Source of the DNA: DATBGO01 sp963695645
GTDB taxonomy: Bacteria; Actinomycetota; Actinomycetes; Streptosporangiales; Streptosporangiaceae
DNA length: 64,000 nt
Assembly: GCA_963695645.1 (NCBI GenBank)
Contig: CAVOHC010000012.1
Location: 124,001-188,000, forward strand
Reading direction: 5' to 3'
Of this stretch, positions 8,454 through 16,391 are shown piece by piece. How positions within the stretch are numbered: position 1 is the first letter of the stretch; each line of letters begins with the position of its first letter. Under the pieces are notes generated by a model. That model had not been told where the DNA came from and made no database searches. It saw only the letters and a list, made by a program, of their open reading frames with translations. The position numbers and the translations under genes were made by a program.

Positions 8454-8593
8454 CTGCTATCCCTCCGCCGCTGCCGGGCAGGCACCCGGGGGCTGCTGTG
8501 CTGCCGGGCTCGCACCCGGGGCGGCTATGCCGCCATGTGCTCATGATCGCTTCCGGCCGTCCGCTGAGCCATGGGCATTGGGCACCAGCTGCC

Positions 8594-8607
8594 GGGCCCT
8601 TCGGCCC
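8594..8607. promoter_or_regulatory. DosR-like box upstream of gap
   Basis: GGGCC-CTTC-GGCCC, perfect complementary arms, 141 bases upstream of the gap start on the minus strand. Confidence 0.5.
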
Positions 8608-8751
8608 TGCCCGCAGGCCGCTGGCACGATCAGTTGCGAAGGGGAGCCCGCGACGCGATTGAGGCCAGGTGAAATGTCCGGCGATGTCTGCCCCGGCGAC
8701 GTGTATTGGTCATCGTCCGACATCGGCTGGGGGTCGCGGGGCACTCCTACA

Positions 8752-8880
8752 GCAGTGAGGAACTGGCACGGCAGTGAGGAACTGGCACGGCAGTGAGGAA
8801 CTGGCACGGCAGTGAGGAACTGGCACGGCAGTGAGGAACTGGCACGGCAGTGAGGAACTGGCACGGCAGTGAGGAAACTG
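8752..8880. repeat. Tandem repeat, 19-bp unit, about 7 copies
   Basis: The unit GCAGTGAGGAACTGGCACG recurs exactly at 8752, 8771, 8790, 8809, 8828 and 8847, with a divergent partial copy from 8866. There are no unique spacers, so it is not a CRISPR array. It lies downstream of the universal stress protein gene and upstream of gap. Confidence 0.95.
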
Positions 8881-8967
8881 ACGACCGGACTGCGGGGCCC
8901 CGGGCCCGGCTCTCGGCCTGCCCGGGGCCCTGCAAGCTCGGGCGAGATACGCGCGTACTCGTGAGTA

Positions 8968-9402
8968 CTAGTGGGACGGAACGACGACGACAGGGCAGGC
9001 CGCGTGATGCACGACCTGGGTGCAGACCGACCCGAGCACCAGCGAGGCGAAGCCGCCGCCGCCCCGTGAGCCGACAACGATCAGATCGGCGTCCTTGGAT
9101 GCGTTAATGAGCTCCTGGGCCGCCAGCCCGCTGATCGCCCGCACCGTCACCGAAGCCGGCTTCGATTCGCCGAGTCCCTCCGCCGCCTTGGCCGCTGCCG
9201 CCTCGGCCGCCTGCTGTGCCTTCTCCCGGTCGGCCTCATCTTCGGGAACGGTCATCTTGTGGCCTGTCCAGTGGTTGGAAGCGACCTCATGAACGGCTAG
9301 CACAGTCAGCGGTGCATGCCGGATCCCCGCCTCTTTCACCGCCCAATCAAGCGCAGGCTGGGCGTGGTGGGAGCCGTCCACGCCTACTGTAATTCCAGGC
9401 AT
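8968..9402 (-). CDS. Universal stress protein (single UspA domain)
   Basis: A Usp of 144 residues starting MPGITVGVDGSHHAQ. The ATG at 9402 is chosen over an upstream in-frame ATG because AAGGAGTGAG precedes it and the family begins here. The ATP-binding signature is intact (GSRGGGGFASLVLGS). Residues 60-85 form a charged alanine/lysine/glutamate helix, replacing the usual loop. It is divergent from the hydrogenase large-subunit operon, and the shared intergenic region contains a DosR-like box at 9509-9522, so both may be switched together. Nucleotide binding is expected from the family; its partner is unknown. Confidence 0.9.
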   Translation of the reverse strand: MPGITVGVDGSHHAQPALDWAVKEAGIRHAPLTVLAVHEVASNHWTGHKMTVPEDEADREKAQQAAEAAAAKAAEGLGESKPASVTVRAISGLAAQELINASKDADLIVVGSRGGGGFASLVLGSVCTQVVHHAACPVVVVPSH

Positions 9403-9508
9403 CGCCCTCACTCCTTCTGACAGGGCCGCCGCCGGCGGCCCGGGAATATCCAAGCTCAGTATCGCGGTGGGAAGCAAGGTAAACCAGAGGACTTGGGTAG
9501 CACGCGGC

Positions 9509-9522
9509 GGGCCGTTGGTCCC
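9509..9522. promoter_or_regulatory. DosR-like box between a Usp gene and the hydrogenase operon
   Basis: GGGCC-GTTG-GTCCC fits GGGNC-N4-GNCCC completely. A weaker copy, AGGAC-TTGG-GTAGC, is at 9488-9501. The site is 50 bases before the leader ORF at 9572 and about 107 bases before the divergent Usp start. Confidence 0.55.
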
Positions 9523-9571
9523 CGGCCAAGACAGGCTTGCCCCGGGCACCCCGATAAGGGAGGGTCAATAC

Positions 9572-9622
9572 ATGCACAATCAACAGCAAGCAGGCAAACG
9601 GGCCGGGCAGGCCCCGAGATGA
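9572..9622 (+). CDS. Possible 16-codon leader peptide overlapping the hydrogenase large-subunit start
   Basis: A short frame, MHNQQQAGKRAGQAPR, is preceded by AAGGGAGG 7 bases upstream, a much better ribosome-binding site than the one before the large-subunit ATG. Its TGA overlaps that ATG as ATGA. This is the geometry of translational coupling: ribosomes finishing the leader would re-initiate on the large subunit. It might instead be a fortuitous frame. No family is recognised. Confidence 0.45.
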   Translation: MHNQQQAGKRAGQAPR

Positions 9623-10920
9623 CCCATCGAGGCGACCGTACCCTGCAGGCCAAGGGCCTGGCCAGGGTCGAAGGCGAAGGCTCCATGTACGTCCGGGTCA
9701 GTGACGGCCTGGTCGAGGAGGTGCGGCTGGACATCTACGAGCCGCCGCGTTTCTTCGAGGCATTCCTGGTCGGCCGTTCCTACCTGGAGCCGCCGGATAT
9801 CACTGCCCGAATATGCGGAATATGCCCGATCGCCTACCAGACGAGCGCATGCCAGGCCATTGAAGGCGCCTGCGGTGTGACCCTCGACGGCCCGCTGGCC
9901 GATCTGCGCAGGCTGCTGTATTGCGGGGAATGGATCGGCAGCCACGCGCTGCACATCTACATGCTGCATGCACCTGACTTCCTTGGCTACGCGAGCGTGG
10001 TCGAGCTTGCCCGCGACCACGCGAGCATCGTGGAGCGAGGCCTGGCACTCAGGCGAACCGGTAACGCGGTCATGGAACTGCTGGGCGGCCGGTCCGTCCA
10101 TCCGGTCAATGTCAGGGTCGGCGGCTTCTACCGGGCACCGACGGCCAGCGAGCTTGCCCCGCTTGCCGATAAGCTGCTCTTCGCGCTGGGGCAGGCGCTT
10201 GACACGGTGCAGTGGGTGTCAGGCTTCGAGTTCCCCGAGTTCAGCTGCGACCATGAGCTCCTTTCGCTGCAGCAGCCGGGCAGCTACCCCATCGAGCGGG
10301 GCGCCCTGGTCAGTACCGGCGGGCTGAACTTCGACGCGGCCGACTTCGAGCAGCACGTGATCGAGGAGCAGGTGCCGCACTCCACCGCGCTGCACGCCAG
10401 GCTGGCCTCTCACGACGGTCCTTACCTGACCGGGCCGCTGGCCAGGTACACCCTCAACTCAGGCTGGCTGTCACCGCTTGCGGCTGAGGCCGCCCGGGCG
10501 GCAGGGCTCGGCGCCGAGTGCCGTAACCCGTTCCGCAGCATCGTGGTGCGCGCGGTCGAGATGGTCTGCGCGATCGAGGAGGCGCTGGCCATCATCGCTG
10601 CCTACCAGCCGCCTGCCCGGCCATTCATGCCGGTGACCGCGCGGGCTGGCATCGGATACGGGGTATCCGAGGCGCCCCGCGGGGTCTTGTACCACCGGTA
10701 TGAGTTCGATGATGAGGGCACCGTGCGCTCCGCGCGCATTGTGCCGCCCACGTCCCAGAATCAGGGAGCCATTGAGGCTGACCTGCGCGGTTTCGTGCAA
10801 GCACGGATCGAGCTCGACGATGAGCAGCTGACCGCGCAGTGCGAGCAGGCGATCCGCAACTACGATCCGTGCATCTCCTGCGCCACGCACTTCCTGCAGC
10901 TCGCGGTGGACCGGGGATGA
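9619..10920 (+). CDS. hyhL: NiFe hydrogenase large (alpha) subunit, group 3b-like
   Basis: A catalytic large subunit of 433 residues. The N-terminal nickel-ligand motif RICGICP (C66, C69) and the C-terminal DPCISCATH motif (C418, C421, H424) are intact, followed by a 9-residue tail for the maturation protease to remove. With the diaphorase-type subunits at 12702-15945 it should form a cytoplasmic NAD(P)-linked hydrogenase (HyhBGSL type) that oxidises H2 or disposes of reductant. The gene is on the opposite strand from its partner subunits and convergent with them, an unusual split. The start is the ATG at 9619, overlapping a leader ORF. A DosR-like box upstream suggests hypoxic induction. Confidence 0.92.
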   Translation: MTHRGDRTLQAKGLARVEGEGSMYVRVSDGLVEEVRLDIYEPPRFFEAFLVGRSYLEPPDITARICGICPIAYQTSACQAIEGACGVTLDGPLADLRRLLYCGEWIGSHALHIYMLHAPDFLGYASVVELARDHASIVERGLALRRTGNAVMELLGGRSVHPVNVRVGGFYRAPTASELAPLADKLLFALGQALDTVQWVSGFEFPEFSCDHELLSLQQPGSYPIERGALVSTGGLNFDAADFEQHVIEEQVPHSTALHARLASHDGPYLTGPLARYTLNSGWLSPLAAEAARAAGLGAECRNPFRSIVVRAVEMVCAIEEALAIIAAYQPPARPFMPVTARAGIGYGVSEAPRGVLYHRYEFDDEGTVRSARIVPPTSQNQGAIEADLRGFVQARIELDDEQLTAQCEQAIRNYDPCISCATHFLQLAVDRG

Positions 10921-11429
10921 CCGGTCCTGAGGCGGCCGCGCCGGAGCGGCGTGGACCCAAAGATGGCGGCCACGGGCGGGTGGCCGTCATCGGGGTCGGC
11001 AATGAGTTCAGGCGCGATGACGGCATCGGACCGACGGTGGTGGCCCGGCTCCGCGACCGGCTGCCTGGCACAGTGGAGCTGCTGATCAGCGACGGCGAGC
11101 CGGCCAGGCTGATCGAAGCATGGTCGGGGGCGGACCTCGCCGTGGTGGTAGACGCGGTGCGCGCGACGCCGGCCGTCCCTGGCCGGCTGCACCGGCTGGT
11201 CCTGGACGAAGCGGAGTCTGCGGAGCCCTACCCGGTCAGCTCGCATGGCCTCGGCCTCGGCGACGCGGTCGGGCTGGCACAGGCGCTCGGCCGGATGCCG
11301 GGCCGGCTGATCGTGCACGCCGTGGAAGCGGCTGATCTGAGCACCGGCACCGGCCTGTCGCCGGCGGTCGCGGCTGCGGCCGACGCGCTCGCCGCTGCCG
11401 TTATTGCCGACGTAACAGCCGGGGACTGA
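10917..11429 (+). CDS. Hydrogenase maturation protease (HybD/HycI family)
   Basis: A peptidase A31 family protein of 170 residues that would remove the C-terminal tail of the large subunit after nickel insertion. The family motif GVGNEFRRDDGIGP is near residue 26-39, containing the acidic nickel-sensing residue. A central VVVDAVRA and a histidine motif SSHGLGLG follow, as in the family. Its ATG overlaps the TGA of hyhL (ATGA), so the two are translationally coupled. The first 20 residues are a polar extension not usual in the family. General Ni/Fe-CN-CO assembly genes (hypA-F) are not in the window and must be elsewhere. Confidence 0.88.
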   Translation: MTGPEAAAPERRGPKDGGHGRVAVIGVGNEFRRDDGIGPTVVARLRDRLPGTVELLISDGEPARLIEAWSGADLAVVVDAVRATPAVPGRLHRLVLDEAESAEPYPVSSHGLGLGDAVGLAQALGRMPGRLIVHAVEAADLSTGTGLSPAVAAAADALAAAVIADVTAGD

Positions 11430-11470
11430 GCAGGCGGTGCGGCTCGGCGGAGGTCGGGCCCGGCCGGAGC

Positions 11471-11566
11471 CGGGCAGGCGGGTCGGGGGACGGCAGGCGG
11501 GCCCGGGAGCCGGGCAGGCGGGCCCGGGAGGCGGGCAGGCGGGCCCGGGAGGCGGGCAGGCGCGCC
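11471..11566. repeat. GC-rich imperfect tandem repeat, 20-21-bp unit, about 4.5 copies
   Basis: Copies of CGGGCAGGCGGGCCCGGGAG begin at about 11471, 11491, 11511, 11532 and 11553, the first being more diverged. The array lies between the hydrogenase protease and the CBS-BON gene and ends just before a DosR-like box. No coding role is seen. Confidence 0.85.
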
Positions 11567-11572
11567 GGGACC

Positions 11573-11586
11573 GGGCCGGAAGTCCC
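11573..11586. promoter_or_regulatory. DosR-like box upstream of the CBS-BON gene
   Basis: GGGCC-GGAA-GTCCC fits GGGNC-N4-GNCCC completely. It is 95 bases upstream of the CBS-BON start. Confidence 0.55.
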
Positions 11587-11681
11587 ACGGTAACGACCCG
11601 ATGGCCCCTGCCACCCGCACCTGCGATGTGATCGACTGACAGAGTCGCTGATACCTGGGACGCAAGCAGCAGGGAGCGAAC

Positions 11682-12557
11682 ATGAGCCGCCGCGAAGAAC
11701 ACTTCGATGCCATGCTCCGGCACCTGGGAGCCACTTACTACCAGACGCTGTACGGTCACGCGACCGCTGCGGATGTGGCGAAGGCAGTCGAGTCTGTCAC
11801 GGCAGAAGAGGAGTCAGATGGCACCGGCCAGCCGTCGGCACCCGGTAGCCGTGCGGCGGCCGGCGGCACCGCACATGCATCGCCGCGCAGCCCGCGCAGC
11901 GGCCGGTGGCGGGTCCGCGACGTGATGATGACGGAGGTCGTGACCGCCCACAGGGAAGACACCTACAAACGGACCGCGAGCCTGATGAGCGAGCACAAGG
12001 TGAGCGCCATACCGGTGCTCGGCAAGGACCGGCACGTCGTCGGCATCGTTTCGGAGGCCGATCTGATCCGTAAGCAGGAGCGCCACTATGGGCGGATCGG
12101 AACGGGCATGCACGGGCGCACCCGGCACGAGCGCGCGCAGGCGGAAGGCCGCAGCGTGGCCGAGCTGATGACGTCGCCTGCCATAACGATTCACCCCGAC
12201 GCTCCGATCGGCGCGGCGGCCAGGCTGATGAACGGGCATCACATCAAGCTGCTGCCCGTTGTTGACCCGGCAGGGAAGCTCATCGGCGTGGTGACCCGCG
12301 GCCACCTGCTGAGTGTCTTTCTCCGGCCGGACAGCGAGATTGCCGGCGAGGTACGTGCCGTGCTCAGCAACGTCCTGCTTGACGATGCCGGCGAGGTGAC
12401 AGTAACCGCGAACGATGCTGCTATCACCTTGTCCGGCACGTTGCCGCCTGACCTGATCCCGGCGGCAGCCCGGCTGGCTGGCGACGTGGACGGCGTCGTG
12501 ACCGTAGTCAACAAGCTGACCGCTAGCGCGGCCGGGAGCGAAGCCACCCCTGGCTGA
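11682..12557 (+). CDS. CBS-pair plus BON domain protein (hypoxic-response family)
   Basis: A protein of 291 residues. Residues 1-45 form a helical segment; residues 45-75 are low-complexity; two CBS motifs follow at about 80-135 (VRDVMMTEVVTAHREDTYK) and 160-215 (VAELMTSPAITIHPDAPIG). A BON domain covers about 220-285, including VTVTANDAAITLSGTLPP. CBS pairs usually sense adenine nucleotides; BON domains bind lipids or partner proteins. CBS proteins such as Hrp1 (Rv2626c) are prominent DosR-regulon members. It follows the hydrogenase protease after 250 bases and has its own box at 11573. The ATG is preceded by AGGGAG. The ligand is not known. Confidence 0.88.
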   Translation: MSRREEHFDAMLRHLGATYYQTLYGHATAADVAKAVESVTAEEESDGTGQPSAPGSRAAAGGTAHASPRSPRSGRWRVRDVMMTEVVTAHREDTYKRTASLMSEHKVSAIPVLGKDRHVVGIVSEADLIRKQERHYGRIGTGMHGRTRHERAQAEGRSVAELMTSPAITIHPDAPIGAAARLMNGHHIKLLPVVDPAGKLIGVVTRGHLLSVFLRPDSEIAGEVRAVLSNVLLDDAGEVTVTANDAAITLSGTLPPDLIPAAARLAGDVDGVVTVVNKLTASAAGSEATPG

Positions 12558-12600
12558 ACGGGACAGCCCCGGAGGCGGCGGGCGCGCTGAGGCGGCAGGC

Positions 12601-12657
12601 GCAGCGAAAACGGCAGGCGCAGCGGAAACGGCGGGCGCAGCGGAAACGGCGGGCGCA
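12601..12657. repeat. 18-bp tandem repeat, 3 copies
   Basis: The unit CGCAGCGGAAACGGCGGG recurs three times with small changes, between the convergent CBS-BON and hydrogenase small-subunit genes. No strong terminator hairpin is evident here. Confidence 0.85.
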
Positions 12658-12701
12658 CCTGAGGCGGCGGCCGGTTAGCCGGAGCCGGGGCCCGCGCCGG
12701 A

Positions 12702-13517
12702 TTAGCTGCCCGGCCCGCTGCCCGGGCCCGCTGTGCGGGCGGCCTCCTGGGCGGTGGCCTGCTCGCGAGCCGTGGTGAACTCCGGGGTCCCTGCGTTGAA
12801 GGTCTTGAACACCCGGTCCACGCCGACCGGCGTCAGGCCAAGCATGCGCAGCGTGGGGATGAGCGCGGCCGTGTTCGGTTCCGGGACGGGGCCGAAGCAG
12901 CCATAGCAGCCCCGGCCGTAGGCCGGGCAGATGGCACCGCACCCGGCCTGGGTCACCGGGCCGAGGCAGGGTGTCCCGTGCGCGACCATGATGCAGGTGG
13001 TCCCCCGCCTTTTGCACTCGTAACAGACGCTGTGATGTGAGATGCGTGGTTTGCGGCCCACCAGCAGTGCCGACACCACTTCGAGGAGCTGCTGCTTGTC
13101 GATCGGGCAGCCACGCAGCTCGAAATCGACCGCGACGTGGTCAGCGATCGGCGACGAGGTGGCGAGCGTCGATATGTACTCTGGCTGCGCGTACACGGCC
13201 GCGGTGAAGTCAGCCACATCGGCGAAATTGCGCAGCGCCTGGATGCCGCCTGAGGTAGCGCACGCGCCGATCGTGATCAGCGTCCGGGACTGATCGCGGA
13301 TCCGCAGGATCCGCCACGCATCATCGGGGGTGGTGACGGAACCTTCCACCAGCGATACATCGTAGGGCCCGGGCACGTCAGCGCTCGACGCCTCGGTGAA
13401 ATGCGCGATGTCCACCTCGCCCGCCAGAGCGAGCAGCTCGTCATGGCAGTCGAGCAAGGTGAGCTGGCAGCCGTCACAGGAAGCGAACTTCCATACCGCG
13501 AGCTTGGGACGGGGCAT
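12702..13517 (-). CDS. hyhS: NiFe hydrogenase small (delta) subunit, group 3b-like
   Basis: The electron-transfer small subunit, 271 residues. ASCDGCQLTLLD near the N-terminus gives the first proximal [4Fe-4S] ligands, GACATSGG and ELRGCPID the next, and the C-terminal half adds CYECKRRGTTCIM, CLGP and CGAICPAYGRGCYGCFGP for further clusters. A 25-residue Ala/Gly/Pro tail ends the protein. It would pass electrons between the NiFe site of HyhL and the flavin and Fe-S subunits HyhG and HyhB. It is last of four genes on this strand, directly after hyhG with no gap, and convergent with hyhL. No Tat signal is present, so it is cytoplasmic. Confidence 0.9.
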   Translation of the reverse strand: MPRPKLAVWKFASCDGCQLTLLDCHDELLALAGEVDIAHFTEASSADVPGPYDVSLVEGSVTTPDDAWRILRIRDQSRTLITIGACATSGGIQALRNFADVADFTAAVYAQPEYISTLATSSPIADHVAVDFELRGCPIDKQQLLEVVSALLVGRKPRISHHSVCYECKRRGTTCIMVAHGTPCLGPVTQAGCGAICPAYGRGCYGCFGPVPEPNTAALIPTLRMLGLTPVGVDRVFKTFNAGTPEFTTAREQATAQEAARTAGPGSGPGS

Positions 13518-14336
13518 CTAGAGCTCCCTCGTTGCGAGCAGCAAAGCGGCCAGGTCGTATTTGACCACCGGGCCATCCCGGCACAGCAGCACCGGGCCCA
13601 GCTGGCAGTGCCCGCACTCGCCTATCCCGCACCGCATATTGCGTTCCAGCGACACGCGGATCCGGCCGGGCGCGACCCCTTTCGCGCACAGCGCCTGCGC
13701 GGACAGCCGCATCATCAGTTCCGGGCCGCAGACCAGGGCGCTGGTCTGCGACGGGTCAACGTCAGCGCGATTGATCAGCTGGGTCACGAGCCCGACATTA
13801 CGGGTCCAGCCGGCGCTGGCGTGGTCCACCGTGATGCGCACATCGGCGCCTCGGGCCCGCCAGCCGTCAAGCTCCTCGGCATAGACCAGCTCAGCGGGCG
13901 AGCGGGCGCCAACAAGGATCAAGATCCGCCGGAAGGTCCCTGGTGCCGCGAGGGCCGTGAGCACCACCGAGCGCAGCGGCGCCAGCCCGATCCCGCCGGC
14001 CACCAGGATCAGGTCACGGCCTGCGGCTGCCGGCAGGTCCCAGTCAGTGCCATACGGGCCGCGTACGCCGATCATCTGGCCTGGCTTGGTTGCGCACAGG
14101 GCCGCCGTCACGTTGCTCACCGCACGGATCGTCTGGACCAGCCCAGGAGCTCTGGGGTCGCCGCTCATCGAGATCGGAACCTCGCCGACGCCGAACGCGT
14201 AGAGCATCGTGAACTGACCGGGCCGATAAGGCGCGATGGGCTGGTCGACCGGCTGCAGGGCGAGCGTGACGGTGTCGTGCGTCTCGTCGCGACGGTCGGT
14301 GACCTGGTACCGCAACGGCATGAGGGCCGTGGTCAT
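13518..14336 (-). CDS. hyhG: Hydrogenase gamma subunit, FAD/NAD(P)-binding reductase
   Basis: A ferredoxin-reductase-type protein of 272 residues. The FAD-binding segment YRPGQFTMLYAFG is near residues 38-50, the NAD(P)-binding LVAGGIGLAPLRS near 110-122, and the C-terminal 2Fe-2S motif CGIGECGHC with a later cysteine near 235-255. This matches HyhG/SH-gamma subunits that pass electrons to NAD(P). The ATG overlaps the stop of the upstream cyclic-nucleotide-binding gene (ATGA), and hyhS starts right after its TAG, so expression is tightly coupled. Whether it prefers NAD or NADP cannot be read from the sequence. Confidence 0.88.
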   Translation of the reverse strand: MTTALMPLRYQVTDRRDETHDTVTLALQPVDQPIAPYRPGQFTMLYAFGVGEVPISMSGDPRAPGLVQTIRAVSNVTAALCATKPGQMIGVRGPYGTDWDLPAAAGRDLILVAGGIGLAPLRSVVLTALAAPGTFRRILILVGARSPAELVYAEELDGWRARGADVRITVDHASAGWTRNVGLVTQLINRADVDPSQTSALVCGPELMMRLSAQALCAKGVAPGRIRVSLERNMRCGIGECGHCQLGPVLLCRDGPVVKYDLAALLLATREL

Positions 14337-14815
14337 GACCCGCTCACCAGCGGGTGCGAGCTGGCATAGATGTCCAGCATCCGGACCCTGGTGGCATGCA
14401 GCCGGTGCACCGCCACGGTCATCAGCCGGCGGGTGAACTGATATCCGAGGGTCTGGTCAGCGTCGCACATCTCGATCACCACGCCGGTACCCAGCTCGAA
14501 TGCCGTCGTGGGCTGGATGGCTTCGGCTCCGAACTCCCACACGTGCGCCGGGGACCACCAGGACAGTCCGATGACCTCACCACCGCCGAGCGTTTCCACG
14601 ATCAGCCGCTGCGGCCCCCGCACATACAGGTCCAGGGCGACGACGCCGGTCCTGATCAGCCAGAACCGGTCCGCGCGGCCGCCTTCATTAAAGACCCGGT
14701 AGCCGGGCTCAGCCGTGACCAGCGTGGCGACACTGGCGAGCTGAGCGATGTGGTGGTCGCTAAATCCGCGCAGAAGCTCATGCTCGGCGAGGTCGGCCGG
14801 CGAGACACCGCTCAT
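14333..14815 (-). CDS. Stand-alone cyclic-nucleotide-binding domain protein inside the hydrogenase operon
   Basis: A Crp-like effector domain of 160 residues without a helix-turn-helix. The beta-roll reads from FSDHHIAQLASVATL through the phosphate-binding-cassette region IETLGGGEVIGLSWW, and ends with a helix (RRLMTVAVHRLHATRVRM). The ATG at 14815 overlaps the hyhB stop and its TGA overlaps the hyhG start, so it is built into the operon as if stoichiometric with the subunits. A paralogue of almost the same length is at 30699-31172. It may let cAMP or another ligand control the hydrogenase, or it may be a structural subunit. Both are inferences. Confidence 0.82.
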   Translation of the reverse strand: MSGVSPADLAEHELLRGFSDHHIAQLASVATLVTAEPGYRVFNEGGRADRFWLIRTGVVALDLYVRGPQRLIVETLGGGEVIGLSWWSPAHVWEFGAEAIQPTTAFELGTGVVIEMCDADQTLGYQFTRRLMTVAVHRLHATRVRMLDIYASSHPLVSGS

Positions 14816-15945
14816 GACAGTTCTCCTGGAATCTCGGCGCGGAGCGCGGCTACTTCCTCGGTGATGTCGATGCCGACCGGGCACCACACGATGCAGCGCC
14901 CGCAGCCGACGCAGCCCGAGGATCCGAACTGATCGTGCCAGGTGCCGAGCTTGTGCGTGAGCCACTGCCGGTACCTGCTCTTCGGCGAGGACCGTACCGG
15001 GCCGCCATGCAGGTAGGAGAAATCGAGATCGAAGCAGGAGTCCCAGTGCTGCCACCGCTCGGCGTGCTCGCCGGACAGGTCGGTGACGTCATCGACGCCC
15101 GTGCAGAAGCATGTGGGACAGGCCATGGTGCAGTTGCCGCAGGACACGCAGCGGGTGGCGACGTAATCCCAGCGGGCCGCGTCATTGCTGGCTGCCATCA
15201 GCTCGTGCAGGATCCCCGCGGGCATCGACCGGCCCATCTTTCCCGCCGCATCCGCCACCGCGTCCCGGGCGCCTGCCACCGCCGCGTCACCGGCGGGGTC
15301 GAGGCGCATGTCGGCAAGCACCGCCGCGCCCGCGGGCGAGCCCGCTTCGACAACAAACGTGTGCTGGTCGGAGCTGACCATCTCGGTCATCGCCAGGTCG
15401 TAGCCCGGCCCGGCTTGCGGCCCGGTCCCCATCGATGTGCAGAAGCACGTCTCGCCCGGCTCAGTGCAGTTCACCGCGATGATGAACGCGGCGTCACGGC
15501 GTGCCGCATACCTCGACCCGTCGCGGCGGAGCACCTGATCCTGGATCTGGATGGCCCGGAGGTCACAAGGGCGAACCCCGAGGAAAGCCAGCTTCGGCGC
15601 GGGTTCCTTGCTGTCGGCAAGCTCGAAGCCATCGCCTTCGCGCTGCGCTAACCACACCTTTTCCCTTGGCGGATGCAGGTACTGCTTCCACGACTGCGGC
15701 CCGGCTGAGTGTCCGAAGGCGGCACGGTCGCTGCGCTGCTTAATCCGGTAACCGCCCGGCTGCAGGGCGACCCCCCAGCCGAACGGGAGCTCGTCGGCCG
15801 ATTCAAGCTCGGCGAGAATGATGGCACCGTCCCTGACGGTAGGGCCGACCACCCGGAAACCTGCCCGGCTCAGCGCGTCAAACAGCTGCGGCAGCGAGCT
15901 TGCCGCCATCTGCAGCGCGCCATCCTCGTTCGTCGCGCTAGTCAC
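14812..15945 (-). CDS. hyhB: Hydrogenase beta subunit, 4Fe-4S dicluster protein
   Basis: A protein of about 377 residues of the HyhB/SH-beta type. The N-terminal part contains FLGVRPCDLRAI and a cysteine pair TCFCTSMG; the C-terminal third has two ferredoxin motifs, CVSCGNCTMACPTCFC and CVGCGRCIVWCPVGID. It wires the small subunit to the flavoprotein HyhG. I chose the GTG at 15945 because GAGGAG lies 8 bases upstream; a GTG at 15954 is in frame but sits on that ribosome-binding site. It opens the operon hyhB, cNMP-binding protein, hyhG, hyhS. Two DosR-like boxes lie 134-181 bases upstream. Confidence 0.87.
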   Translation of the reverse strand: MTSATNEDGALQMAASSLPQLFDALSRAGFRVVGPTVRDGAIILAELESADELPFGWGVALQPGGYRIKQRSDRAAFGHSAGPQSWKQYLHPPREKVWLAQREGDGFELADSKEPAPKLAFLGVRPCDLRAIQIQDQVLRRDGSRYAARRDAAFIIAVNCTEPGETCFCTSMGTGPQAGPGYDLAMTEMVSSDQHTFVVEAGSPAGAAVLADMRLDPAGDAAVAGARDAVADAAGKMGRSMPAGILHELMAASNDAARWDYVATRCVSCGNCTMACPTCFCTGVDDVTDLSGEHAERWQHWDSCFDLDFSYLHGGPVRSSPKSRYRQWLTHKLGTWHDQFGSSGCVGCGRCIVWCPVGIDITEEVAALRAEIPGELS

Positions 15946-16078
15946 AGTGTTCACTCCTCACTGCCGCCGCGGTCAACCCGGGGCTTGCCGTGCCGTACCG
16001 CGTCCCGGTAGCTCAAGCCATCGCTCAGACAGCGCATCTCGCCTATTCCATATTGGCCGCTTTGGCGCCGCAGCGCTA

Positions 16079-16092
16079 GGGACCAAGGGCCT
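16079..16092. promoter_or_regulatory. DosR-like box upstream of hyhB
   Basis: GGGAC-CAAG-GGCCT has a perfect left arm. Its start is 34 bases, about three helical turns, from the start of the box at 16113. Confidence 0.5.
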
Positions 16093-16112
16093 TCCCCGGG
16101 ACAGCCATCGCG

Positions 16113-16126
16113 CGGCCCAAGGTCCC
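16113..16126. promoter_or_regulatory. Second DosR-like box upstream of hyhB
   Basis: CGGCC-CAAG-GTCCC; read on the minus strand it is GGGAC-CTTG-GGCCG. It pairs with the box at 16079 on the same face of the helix. Confidence 0.5.
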
Positions 16127-16391
16127 GCCGACAGCGGCCGTTGGACCCTGGGTATGCAGGCCCGGCTGCAGTGTGCTGAAGCTGACGAGAAGGACCTGAA
16201 GCGAAAGACGCGGGGCTGCGGGGCGCCAGTCCGCACACCGCGCAATCGGGATCCGCGAGAAGCCGGATTGGTCCTTCTCGTCGTTAGTCTCATCAGCGGG
16301 GGTTGATTGATGTTTGATGTCCGGGTGCATGGCCGCGCCAGCGGCCAGGCCACCGGCACGGCCGAATTGCTGGCGGCGGGTCACGGCCTGG

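Larger units (their letters stand above)
8454..8967. other. Intergenic region with a DosR-like box and a 19-bp tandem repeat
   Basis: About 510 bases between gap and the next universal stress protein gene, both on the minus strand. It holds the box at 8594-8607, the promoter side of gap, and a seven-copy tandem repeat at 8752-8880. No coding sequence is convincing; the frame crossing the repeat only reflects the repeat. Confidence 0.6.
15946..16391. other. Promoter region of the hydrogenase beta-gamma-small operon
   Basis: About 440 bases between the HAD gene and hyhB, both on the minus strand. It contains two DosR-like boxes at 16079 and 16113 and no convincing gene. Confidence 0.6.

Noticed and set aside
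8752..8880. Possible CRISPR array
   Set aside because: The 19-bp units are contiguous with no spacers and there are no cas genes.
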